NCBI GenBank assembly: GCA_002367815.1
Contig: DFDG01000033.1
Location: forward strand, 7,347 to 18,944
Length of the DNA stretch: 11,598 nucleotides
Direction of reading: 5' to 3'
Source of the DNA: Opitutaceae bacterium UBA3033
GTDB lineage: Bacteria; Verrucomicrobiota; Verrucomicrobiia; Opitutales; Opitutaceae
A program made the translations under genes and the position numbers. Each line of letters starts with the position of its first letter. Within the stretch, counting starts at the first letter, position 1. The notes under the pieces were generated by a model. It was not told the DNA's origin. It saw only the letters and a program-made list of their open reading frames with translations, and did no database searches. Below, piece after piece: positions 1 through 7,340 of the stretch.

Positions 1-986
1 GGGTGCCTTTGGTGGACGTGGCTACCACCTTGGAATCGCTCTTCGGGGGACGCAGGGTGACAAAGTTTCGGCGTGGGCCAGACGAATATGATGTAATCGT
101 GCAGGTCGACAAAGCCAATCGCGCGACTCCCTCCGATTTGGGGCGGGTCTATGCGCGGTCGGCGACCGGGGCACTGGTGCAGTTGAGCAATCTGGTGGAC
201 TACACCGAGGAAACCGTGCCCGAGTCGTATTCCCATCAGGATCGACAACGCTCAATTACCCTGACCGCACAGTTGGCTGAGGGCCGCACGCAAGGCGACG
301 GCGTCGCCGAGCTGGAACGCTTGGCTCGCGATTTGTTGCCCGACACTTATGGCTATTCCTGGGGTGGGGAAACCCGGGAGTTCGTAGACAGTTCGTCGGA
401 TGCTCTGATCCTATTTGGACTGGCTTTGCTTTTCACTTTCCTGATTTTGGCAGCACAGTTTGAGTCGTGGGTTCACCCCGTTACAATTTTCACTGGCGTG
501 GCTCTGGCCCTATCCGGCGGAGTGACGGTGTTGTTCTGTTCCCGCTACTGGGGACCAGGTCTGACGGATAACCTGTTTTCACGATTTGGTTTGATCATGC
601 TGATCGGATTGGTGGCCAAAAATGGTATCCTGATCGTTGAATTTGCGAATCAACTGCGCATCCAGGGCCGGGATGCAGCGACGGCGGCGTTTGAGGCTGC
701 CACGCTGCGTTTTCGGCCAATTCTCATGACGGCAATCTCCACCATCTTCGGAGCAATTCCGCTCATGCTCGCATCAGGTCCGGGTGCCGAGACGCGCAAT
801 CCAATGGGTCTGGTCATTGTGGGCGGATTGACCATCTCAACATTCCTTACCCTTTTCGTCATCCCCATCTTTTATATTATCATGGACCGGATGGTGGTGG
901 GGATGACCGGCAAATCGAGTGCCCATGGACTGATACGAGCGGATGAAATAACCAAAGAAACCCAACAGATGGATTCTCACGTCTAA
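1..986 (+). CDS. RND-family efflux transporter, inner-membrane pump subunit (C-terminal part)
   Basis: This is the last ~327 codons of a proton-driven resistance-nodulation-division pump of the AcrB/MexB/HAE-1 type. Such proteins sit in the inner membrane as trimers and pass substrates to a periplasmic adaptor and an outer-membrane channel. The reading frame begins at base 3 and is open to the window edge, so the start lies upstream; family members have about 1,000-1,050 residues. Visible residues 1-125 look like periplasmic porter-domain sequence. Five membrane segments follow at about 133-151, 157-178, 193-216, 237-258 and 267-294. The signature IGLVAKNGILIVEFANQLR (about 201-219) is typical of this family, as is the RPILMTAISTIFGAIPL segment after it. 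The stop is TAA at 984-986, only 26 bases from the stop of the facing lptD-like gene. The substrate cannot be told from this part. No partner adaptor or channel gene is in the window. Confidence 0.93.
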   Translation, partial: VPLVDVATTLESLFGGRRVTKFRRGPDEYDVIVQVDKANRATPSDLGRVYARSATGALVQLSNLVDYTEETVPESYSHQDRQRSITLTAQLAEGRTQGDGVAELERLARDLLPDTYGYSWGGETREFVDSSSDALILFGLALLFTFLILAAQFESWVHPVTIFTGVALALSGGVTVLFCSRYWGPGLTDNLFSRFGLIMLIGLVAKNGILIVEFANQLRIQGRDAATAAFEAATLRFRPILMTAISTIFGAIPLMLASGPGAETRNPMGLVIVGGLTISTFLTLFVIPIFYIIMDRMVVGMTGKSSAHGLIRADEITKETQQMDSHV

Positions 987-1012
987 TTAACGGAACTTTA
1001 TTACAGTGGAAT

Positions 1013-3097
1013 TCAGAAACCAAGAACCTCGACTGCGATATTGAAGCCGAAGTCACTTTCTCTGCGGGGTCCGTCGTAAACCGTGACCAGGTATTCGATG
1101 CTCCACGTGTTACCAAGATTTTGACGTAAGCCGTAGGCCTGTTCATTAAACCGTCGTGCGCGGGTGTCATAGTGCAATTTGAGTAATACATCATACGCTT
1201 CGTTAATGCGTTGATCATATTGAACCACGTATTCCTCTATTTGATCGCGTAAGAAATGACTAGAAAATCGCAATGCCCACACGTCGGCATCGCGAATGCT
1301 CAAACTTGTGTTATATTCCTGCAGAGTGAATTCTTGAGTTGCCAGTCGTTGATAAAAATCCAGCTGCAACCACTGCGCAGGCATAAATGCGAGAAAGCTA
1401 TGTAAATCGGAGCTAGTGCGCTGTCCCGGCTCGCGATCAAATCGAACATCATTGGCAAAATTTAAGACCAACAAATCTCGCGAACCATACTCCTCGTCCC
1501 GGGTTTGCCAGGTGTTATCCAACCCAAAGCGCAATACATTGATTGGACCAAGATCGTCAACATTGCGCCGGTCTCCCAGACCGATAGGCGTCAGGTAGGA
1601 ATTAAATGTGCGGGTATCAATGGCGGGAATGTAAGGGCGTCCTTTGTCAGCATTGCCAACATAGCGGTAGGAGAGCTTCGGTTTAAACAGGTGGCGGATA
1701 CCGTTGATTTTCCATGTCTCATTACGGTATTCGGAAACGGCAGACATGCGGAACTCGGCATCAAACCCAACTTCGCCCAAGGTTCGGGTATAATCACTTT
1801 TACCTCCGGTGGCGCGACTGTAGTGGGTGAGTCGTGCACCGGCGATGGGGGTAAAGCTAAACCAATCTTCATGGGTGATCGGATGACTAATCGCATAATA
1901 AGCATCCAAACGATCGCTCCTGATAACCGGGTTGGCATTGCCCAGAGGTTCCTCCCTAAGAGCGGCATAACTGACGTGAAATTTTTCGTAAAATCCTCCA
2001 CCCATTGCGACTGGAAGCAGATCGAAACTAATTTCCGGAAGCCGTTGTTGGACCAGATGAAAGTCATTGGGCTGGACCCGGGTGAAAGCGGTTACGATGT
2101 AGTTATGTTTGGAATAAACTGCCTGGAAATAATTATCCGGCTCTTGGATTCTGAAAAAATCTCGCGGTTTAAAATCGCGCAGAATTTCGGAATCGCGCCA
2201 ATAATTCAATTGGGCCGTGATCCGGAGATTATCGGTCAAATCCTGCGTATGCCACCATTGGACATAGCCTCGATTTTCCGGGATCGCTCGACCAATCAAG
2301 TCGGTAAGTTTTTCGCCATGGTCATTGATGAAACCGGAACGAAAATCACCAACCATTTCGTGATTATCGTGCATCACTGCATAGTATCCTGAAGGACCGA
2401 ACATTATCCCTCGGTCACTGTATAAACCCAAAGTGCCACCGAGTTTGAGGTCGGCTCCGATTGGCGCATGCATTCCGACTTCCGCGAACGCGCCAAGTGA
2501 TGACCGATATCCGGCAAGCACGGAAATATAGGATACGAGTGGCAGATTTATGTTCTGTGAAAAACGAGGAATGGATATTAGTTTGCTATTACCAATACCC
2601 AAGTGGGCTTCTTCGGCATTCAGTTCTTTGCCTGTCACATAGGTTAGCGACTTTGCCGCCAAAGTAGGCTGGTATGGGTCGGGTTCACGCACACTCAAAA
2701 CCGCATTACTGATGGTTAACTTGGAAAAGTCTCCGTAGGCACTCTCACCCGAAACAAAATAGGGGAATTTACCTGCACGCACCTGATCGATGCTAAAGGA
2801 CTTTTCGCGACGATCATAGGTTATCTTGTCGGATAAAACCCGTTCTGCTCCACGCGTTAGACTTACGTGACCAGTCGCAATCGCAATATCGGTGGCTGAT
2901 ACATATTTTATTTCATCTGCTTCCAATAATGTAGTCCCATCCGATAAACGGGCATTGCCGGAAAACGTGACTTCATTGTTAATCGGATCAAAGGTGGTCG
3001 TCAGCGCGGATATGTCCGAAGCATCGGAATTTTTCACCTGCGCATGGATGGGCAGAAGCAAAACCGATAATATAATGGGCAGGAATCGACGGATCAC
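1013..3097 (-). CDS. lptD: LptD/OstA-like outer-membrane LPS-assembly protein
   Basis: This 694-residue secreted protein most likely inserts lipopolysaccharide into the outer leaflet of the outer membrane. Residues 1-19 form a signal peptide (MIRRFLPIILSVLLLPIHA). Residues about 35-135 read as an OstA/LptA-like beta-jellyroll: the phrases NEVTFSGNARLSDGTTLLEA, DEIKYV, ATGHVSLTRG and SDKITYDRREKSF are the repeated strand pattern of that fold. From about residue 185 to the end the sequence is rich in alternating aromatic strands, as in a large beta-barrel, and it ends in Phe, the usual BAM signal. The only in-frame start is GTG at 3095-3097, because a TGA lies just upstream. It is a little shorter than the 784-residue E. 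coli protein and contains no cysteine, so the disulfides that mature E. coli LptD are impossible here. No LptE is nearby. An OstA-domain barrel with another cargo is the main alternative. Confidence 0.85.
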   Translation of the reverse strand: MIRRFLPIILSVLLLPIHAQVKNSDASDISALTTTFDPINNEVTFSGNARLSDGTTLLEADEIKYVSATDIAIATGHVSLTRGAERVLSDKITYDRREKSFSIDQVRAGKFPYFVSGESAYGDFSKLTISNAVLSVREPDPYQPTLAAKSLTYVTGKELNAEEAHLGIGNSKLISIPRFSQNINLPLVSYISVLAGYRSSLGAFAEVGMHAPIGADLKLGGTLGLYSDRGIMFGPSGYYAVMHDNHEMVGDFRSGFINDHGEKLTDLIGRAIPENRGYVQWWHTQDLTDNLRITAQLNYWRDSEILRDFKPRDFFRIQEPDNYFQAVYSKHNYIVTAFTRVQPNDFHLVQQRLPEISFDLLPVAMGGGFYEKFHVSYAALREEPLGNANPVIRSDRLDAYYAISHPITHEDWFSFTPIAGARLTHYSRATGGKSDYTRTLGEVGFDAEFRMSAVSEYRNETWKINGIRHLFKPKLSYRYVGNADKGRPYIPAIDTRTFNSYLTPIGLGDRRNVDDLGPINVLRFGLDNTWQTRDEEYGSRDLLVLNFANDVRFDREPGQRTSSDLHSFLAFMPAQWLQLDFYQRLATQEFTLQEYNTSLSIRDADVWALRFSSHFLRDQIEEYVVQYDQRINEAYDVLLKLHYDTRARRFNEQAYGLRQNLGNTWSIEYLVTVYDGPRRESDFGFNIAVEVLGF

Positions 3098-3273
3098 AGA
3101 ATTTCAGCAAAGGCGGCGGCTGACCCTCAAGCAAGCTCACTTACATAGTTCGTTGCTCTACATTGCACTTTGCGTTGGCGGGATATTTGCTACCTTCAAA
3201 TTGACCTCGGCCTCAACAATCACGGTGCTAGGCAGATGGCGTCCCGGGTAAATGCCAGTCCAGCAAGTAATAC

Positions 3274-5481
3274 ATGATAATTTCCAAAATAGAACTTTCC
3301 TCGCTGGTTTCCGCGTTGCACTCATCCCCCCATTCGATTCTGGGCATGCATCCGTGCAGTCGAGAGGGGAAAAGAGGCTTGGTGGTTCGTGCATTTCTGC
3401 AGGACGTGAAGCATTGCGAAGTAGCGGACCTGCGCAAAGGAGACCGTTGGACAATGACTCAAATTGATCCAGAAGGTTTTTACGAAGTGTTCATCCCGAG
3501 ACGTCGGAAAATCTTTCGCTATGAGTTACTGTTAACCATATCAAAGGGCTCAGTTCGCCACATCTCCGATCCTTATGCATGCCTTCCCTCAATTGGAGAG
3601 CAGGATTTATATCTTTTTAATGAAGGTAACGAGCATCGGATTTACGATAAATTGGGAGCTCATTTGAGAACTTTTGAGGGCAGCGAAGGGGTTAGTTTTG
3701 CGGTATGGGCCCCCAGTGCGGCCCAAATTTCATTGGTCGGTAATTTTAACAAATGGGACGGACGTTATCATCCGATGCGGTTCTTGGGCGCTTCAGGAGT
3801 TTGGGAACTGTTTGTGCCGGGTTTGGTGGAGGGTGAACTCTACAAATTTCAGATTCGCGACCAAAAAGGCAATACGCAGACCAAAACAGACCCCTACGGC
3901 ACTCACTTTGAGTCTCCTCCAAGCAATGCTTCAATCGTTTGCAATGTCCGAAAGTATCAATGGAATGACGAGGCGTGGTTGAAGCGGCGCCATAGCAAGG
4001 CAGGGAAACTTGATCAACCTATTTCAGTTTACGAAGTGCATCTGGCCTCATGGCGTCGCAACGCCGATGAGGGAGACCGAATATTAACGTATCGGGAACT
4101 GGCCCCGCAGTTGGCCGATTATGCTTTGGAGTTGGGCTTTACCCATATCGAGGTCATGCCTGTGGCCGAGCACCCTTTTGATGGTTCGTGGGGTTATCAG
4201 GTCACGGGTTTTTATGCTCCAACAGAACGGTTTGGATCGCCTGGGGATTTCGCCTGGTTCGTCGACCATTTGCACCAAAAAGGTATTGGGGTGATCGTCG
4301 ACTGGGTGCCGGCACATTTTCCCCGTGATGCGTTTGCCTTGGCGGGTTTTGACGGCACGCACCTCTACGAACATGCAGACCCACGCAAAGGCGCTCACAT
4401 GGACTGGGGCACTTTGATCTTTAACTATGGTCGTAACGAAGTGCGGAATTTTCTGACCGCAAATGCGCTAGCCTGGCTCGATCGATATCACATTGATGGC
4501 CTTCGCGTCGATGCAGTCGCTTCGATGCTCTATTTGGATTATTCCCGCAAAGCGGGGGAGTGGATACCGAATCAATTTGGTGGTCGCGAGAACCTTGAAG
4601 CGATCGATTTTCTACGCGGCACCAATGAACTGGTGCATCAGTATTATCCTGGCGTAATCATGATAGCCGAAGAATCCACTTCGTTTCCCGGCGTCAGCCG
4701 ACCGGTAAAATCAGGTGGCTTGGGTTTCGATTACAAATGGAACATGGGCTGGATGCATGACACGTTGAGTTATTTCAGCAAGGAGTCGGTGCACCGCAAA
4801 TGGCACCAAAGCGAACTCACATTCGGCATGCTTTACCAATATGCGGAAAATTTCGTGACGGTGCTATCCCACGACGAAGTCGTGCATGGCAAGGCCTCGA
4901 TGTTGTTCAAAATGGGGGCCTGGCACATACCCGAAAAGGCGGCCAACCTACGTGCGCTCTATGCCCATATGTGGGCATGGCCGGGCAAGAAGTTACTGTT
5001 CATGGGTAGTGAGTTTGCCCAGTCGCACGAGTGGGATCACGGCAAGAGCCTTGATTGGCATTTGTGCAATTATCCTGATCACGAAGGCGTGCGACGATTG
5101 GTAGGGGATTTGAATCGGCTATACACCAGCGAGTCTGCATTGGGGTGCAATGACTTGAATCCGAAGGGATTTCAGTGGCTCGCCTGTTACGATAATGAGG
5201 CGAGTGTGGTTGCTTACCTGCGCTTGAATGAAAGCAACCGTGAGATGTTGGCCGTGATCGGGCACTTCACTCCGGTGGTGCGTCAAAACTATCGGGTAGG
5301 GGTGCCAGAGGCAGGACTTTGGCGCGAAGTGGTTAATACCAATAGTGAATATTATGGAGGCAGCGGTTTGGGTAACGATGGCAGTAGACGGACCGAGCAG
5401 ATATCGGCTGATGGTCATGGACAATCTTTGAAACTTACTTTGCCACCTTACTCGACTTTGATATTCAAGTGGATGGGTTAA
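3274..5481 (+). CDS. glgB: 1,4-alpha-glucan branching enzyme (GH13)
   Basis: This cytoplasmic enzyme cuts alpha-1,4 glucan chains and reattaches them through alpha-1,6 bonds, making branches in glycogen. At 735 residues it is full length (E. coli GlgB has 728). Residues about 10-110 are the extra N-terminal module (SPHSILGMHP, VVRAFLQ). Residues about 130-225 are a CBM48 domain (VSFAVWAPSAAQISLVGNFN). The GH13 barrel follows, with the four conserved regions VDWVPAHF (342-349), DGLRVDAV (408-415), AEESTSFPG (465-473) and LSHDEVVHGK (531-540). The predicted nucleophile is D413, the acid/base E466 and the third carboxylate D534; all are present. The C-terminal beta domain ends TLPPYSTLIFKWMG. 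The ATG at 3274 is kept because the family-typical N-terminus begins right after it, although no clear Shine-Dalgarno sequence precedes it. It is divergent from the lptD-like gene with 176 bases between, and no other glycogen gene is adjacent. Confidence 0.97.
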   Translation: MIISKIELSSLVSALHSSPHSILGMHPCSREGKRGLVVRAFLQDVKHCEVADLRKGDRWTMTQIDPEGFYEVFIPRRRKIFRYELLLTISKGSVRHISDPYACLPSIGEQDLYLFNEGNEHRIYDKLGAHLRTFEGSEGVSFAVWAPSAAQISLVGNFNKWDGRYHPMRFLGASGVWELFVPGLVEGELYKFQIRDQKGNTQTKTDPYGTHFESPPSNASIVCNVRKYQWNDEAWLKRRHSKAGKLDQPISVYEVHLASWRRNADEGDRILTYRELAPQLADYALELGFTHIEVMPVAEHPFDGSWGYQVTGFYAPTERFGSPGDFAWFVDHLHQKGIGVIVDWVPAHFPRDAFALAGFDGTHLYEHADPRKGAHMDWGTLIFNYGRNEVRNFLTANALAWLDRYHIDGLRVDAVASMLYLDYSRKAGEWIPNQFGGRENLEAIDFLRGTNELVHQYYPGVIMIAEESTSFPGVSRPVKSGGLGFDYKWNMGWMHDTLSYFSKESVHRKWHQSELTFGMLYQYAENFVTVLSHDEVVHGKASMLFKMGAWHIPEKAANLRALYAHMWAWPGKKLLFMGSEFAQSHEWDHGKSLDWHLCNYPDHEGVRRLVGDLNRLYTSESALGCNDLNPKGFQWLACYDNEASVVAYLRLNESNREMLAVIGHFTPVVRQNYRVGVPEAGLWREVVNTNSEYYGGSGLGNDGSRRTEQISADGHGQSLKLTLPPYSTLIFKWMG

Positions 5482-5740
5482 GGACTTTATCAGAACAGCT
5501 ATTTTGACCTAATAAAATATCAGTTGCGCCATGCTCATCCATACGGCACTTTTGTTCGGACTTAATGAAACATCGGTCGAATCCCGCAATGTAACTACAA
5601 AAACACTCATAGACACTATGCCAATTGTTGAGCAGGATTGGGATATGCCAGAAATTTAACCGATGATTCGAATGGGCGATACGGAAATCCCGAAAAGGGA
5701 AACGGAGCAATATTAAACACCGGCTTTATATTTTCCGTAA
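5482..5740. other. Gene-less stretch after glgB, with possible coding remnants
   Basis: These 259 bases hold no intact gene that I can defend. Two short open stretches on the plus strand may be relics. One runs from an ATG at 5531 to a TAA at 5657-5659 (42 codons, beginning MLIHTALLFG) and lies in the same frame as the TonB remnant downstream, but further in-frame TAA codons follow at 5714 and 5738. The other, in frame 1 from about 5632 to 5757, contains GAILNTGFIFSVKV, which looks like a beta-strand-rich protein end. Either may be chance. The antisense open frame across 5465-5710 has no protein-like composition. No terminator hairpin for glgB is obvious. Confidence 0.4.
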
Positions 5741-6154
5741 AAGTCATCGAACTTTCTTATTGATCCCATCGAGGTATCTCCTACGCAACCGGTAGAGATC
5801 TCGAAGATCAGCAATGATTATATCGGGACTCTCGATGGTGATATAAATGGTTCTCCAACCAGCCTTGTCATTGACCTTCGTCTGCTGGTTAACAGTCCGC
5901 GAATCATGGTCCAGACTCCACCTCTATAACCAAATGAGGCAAAGATTCGGGGTTTCACCGCTGAAGTTGTGGTTGGTTTCATGGTGAGTGAATCAGATCG
6001 GGTTATATCGTTCCACGCGATACGTAGCGTTGACCCTATTTTCGAACAGGCGGCATTGGCTGCGGTGAAAAATTGGAGATTTAAACCCGGACGTCTCTTG
6101 TGAAGAAAAGTGCGTTTCAAAATAGCCGTGCCGATAATATTTAACTTGAATGAA
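5741..6154 (+). pseudogene. TonB C-terminal-domain protein remnant, broken by in-frame stops
   Basis: One reading frame encodes a recognisable TonB C-terminal domain, the periplasmic part that contacts TonB-dependent receptors, but it is interrupted by stops. After a leader resembling IDPIEVSPTQPVEISK, the frame reads PPL-stop-PNEAK. Family members have PxYPxEAR there, so the TAA at 5927-5929 stands where the conserved Tyr codon (TAT or TAC) is expected. It continues GFTAEVVVGFMVSESDRVIS, then AALAAVKNWRFKPG, the hallmark motif of the family. After a TGA at 6101-6103 it resumes as RKVRFKIAVPIIFNL, the usual final strand. No frameshift lies between 5741 and 6154, so the damage in this part is substitutions only. 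Another TAA lies just upstream at 5738-5740. No intact start, signal peptide or proline-rich spacer is identifiable. Verrucomicrobia often carry several TonB-like genes, so loss of one would be tolerable (inference). Confidence 0.8.
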
Positions 6155-6161
6155 ATAAAAC

Positions 6162-6194
6162 AAACCACCCGCTACCGAATAGCGGGTGGTTTTT
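6162..6194. terminator. Rho-independent terminator, probably bidirectional
   Basis: A perfect inverted repeat gives an 11-bp core stem, ACCACCCGCTA at 6164-6174 pairing with TAGCGGGTGGT at 6180-6190, around the loop CCGAA. Two more A-T pairs extend it to 13 bp. A run of five T (6190-6194) follows on the plus strand. On the minus strand the exit side reads TTTGTTTTA. It lies just after the TonB remnant and 19 bases beyond the stop of the facing GreA-like gene, so it can stop transcription from both sides. Confidence 0.9.
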
Positions 6195-6212
6195 CTATTC
6201 CTGCGTCAACGG

Positions 6213-6692
6213 TCAGAGAATCTGGGTGATATGACAGTCCACTGATTTTTGGTCAGCAAGTTGAACCTTTGATCCTACTGCTTTGCCTAGTAATTGACGA
6301 CCCAGAGGAGACTGAGGCGTGATTACTAGAACGGGTGTGCCATCAGCTAAATTGAGTTCAAGGCCTCCTGCTCGTGGACCTAGTAAATACCAAGTGCTTT
6401 GACCTTGAGCACTGACTTCGACCAAAGCGCCTAAGCTTACCGGTGATCCGGGTGGCAAGTCATCCAAGGAAAGGGAATGATAAACCTTGATGGAGTCCAT
6501 CGCTTCTGCAGCCAACCTTGCCTGACCTTCTGCCAAGTAGGCCGCCTCCTGACTATGGGTATCGTATTTGTTTTCTGCCCGACTTTCCTCACTGATTGCT
6601 TCCTCTCGAGCCAGTAGGGCGGCTTCAGTTTGTAGCTCCACCTCTGCTTGCAGCTGTTTTAGAATCTGCTGACGTAGGTGTTCTTTTGGCAT
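6213..6692 (-). CDS. GreA/GreB C-terminal-domain protein (RNA-polymerase-associated factor)
   Basis: This 159-residue cytoplasmic protein is built like a Gre transcript-cleavage factor. Residues 1-70 are charged, Glu/Ala/Gln-rich and strongly helical, suiting an antiparallel coiled coil that could enter the RNA polymerase secondary channel. A tight acidic cluster (EEAISEESRAENKYD, about 30-44) could lie at or near the tip. Residues about 80-159 are the FKBP-like C-terminal domain that docks on polymerase, with the family phrase ITPQSPLGRQLLGKAVGSKV (124-143). The N-terminal coiled coil differs from canonical GreA, where the tip carries two acidic residues that hold the catalytic metal, so I do not assign greA or greB. 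Gre-fold relatives such as Rnk and Gfh1 regulate rather than cleave. The start is ATG at 6690-6692 with no clear Shine-Dalgarno. It faces the TonB remnant across a shared terminator and is divergent from the ParA fragment. Confidence 0.82.
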   Translation of the reverse strand: MPKEHLRQQILKQLQAEVELQTEAALLAREEAISEESRAENKYDTHSQEAAYLAEGQARLAAEAMDSIKVYHSLSLDDLPPGSPVSLGALVEVSAQGQSTWYLLGPRAGGLELNLADGTPVLVITPQSPLGRQLLGKAVGSKVQLADQKSVDCHITQIL

Positions 6693-6855
6693 CTGTGGGG
6701 TGCTTTGTGGGGGAATTGGTAGAAATTGCCTAATTTTTGGCGCAAATAATAAGTTAAAATCAGCTTATTGCCTTTTGGGCTCGCGGGCTCGCGACATGCA
6801 TACAAGAAAACAAATTAGCCAAGAGCAATCACGCTCAAGTGCACCCACCATCGGC

Positions 6856-7215
6856 ATGGCTCGTAAAATTAGCTTCATTAACTACAAGGGTGGCGTCGGT
6901 AAGACGTCACTGATCGTTAACACAGCAGCCAGTCTCGCCCAACTGGGCAAAAAGGTTCTGCTTTTCGACCTCGATACCCAGTCCAATGCGAGCATCTGGT
7001 TGCTGCGTTTGGAGCGCTGGAATAAAATCAATTCGACCAATGAAGGCGCTATTTACTCCATTTTCGATCCCGGCAGTGCTCAAATCGAGGACCTGATTAT
7101 TCGTGATGTAGTGGAAGATAAAACCGGAACCTCGGTATTACCTGGACTAGACCTCGTGCCCACCAATTTTAACCTCGTAGACCTTGAGGCCAAACGGGAT
7201 GAATTTAACGAATAA
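6856..7215 (+). pseudogene. ParA/MinD-type ATPase, truncated after the N-terminal third to half
   Basis: From the ATG at 6856 the frame gives 119 residues opening MARKISFINYKGGVGKTS, with the deviant Walker A motif KGGVGKTS at 11-18 (both signature lysines present). Next comes LLFDLDTQSNAS (35-46), the Walker A' strand of ParA-type partitioning ATPases. The match continues to DLVPTNFNLVDLEAK and then stops at TAA 7213-7215. ParA proteins usually have about 250 or more residues. Missing here are the DxPP switch II/Walker B region and the whole C-terminal half that forms the sandwich dimer and binds DNA. I could not find the lost part in any frame of 7216-7340. No parB or parS-like repeat is visible. 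The frame extends upstream to a GTG at 6700, but that part is not ParA-like. Either a deletion removed the rest, or a short nucleotide-binding relic is still made. I favour a pseudogene. Confidence 0.7.
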
Positions 7216-7340
7216 TGGAAATTTCATCCAAACGAAGCCCGCAATGGGGAGCAATCTCCCATTGACTCAGACGCACACCCATTAAATCTTGTGCAACATT
7301 TTTCAAGAAACATCGTCCCAATGGTGACACATACTCATCT

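Noticed and set aside
1505..2392. A 295-codon open frame on the plus strand
   Set aside because: It lies wholly antisense to the lptD-like gene, whose signal peptide, OstA pattern and barrel are convincing; the plus-strand product has no recognisable motif.
3201..3231. TTGACC and TGCTAG as a glgB promoter
   Set aside because: The 19-base spacing and poor -10 match are too weak to call.
5927..6103. Programmed stop-codon readthrough or recoding in the TonB frame
   Set aside because: Different stop codons (TAA and TGA) are involved, more in-frame TAA codons lie just upstream, and no recoding element is visible; decay is simpler.
5818..6168. A 116-codon minus-strand open frame
   Set aside because: It is the complement of the TonB remnant; the plus-strand reading carries the family motifs and the minus-strand one does not.
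6777..6792. Tandem 8-base repeat GGGCTCGC GGGCTCGC before the ParA fragment
   Set aside because: Only two short copies with no further units or symmetry; not enough to call an iteron, parS or operator.
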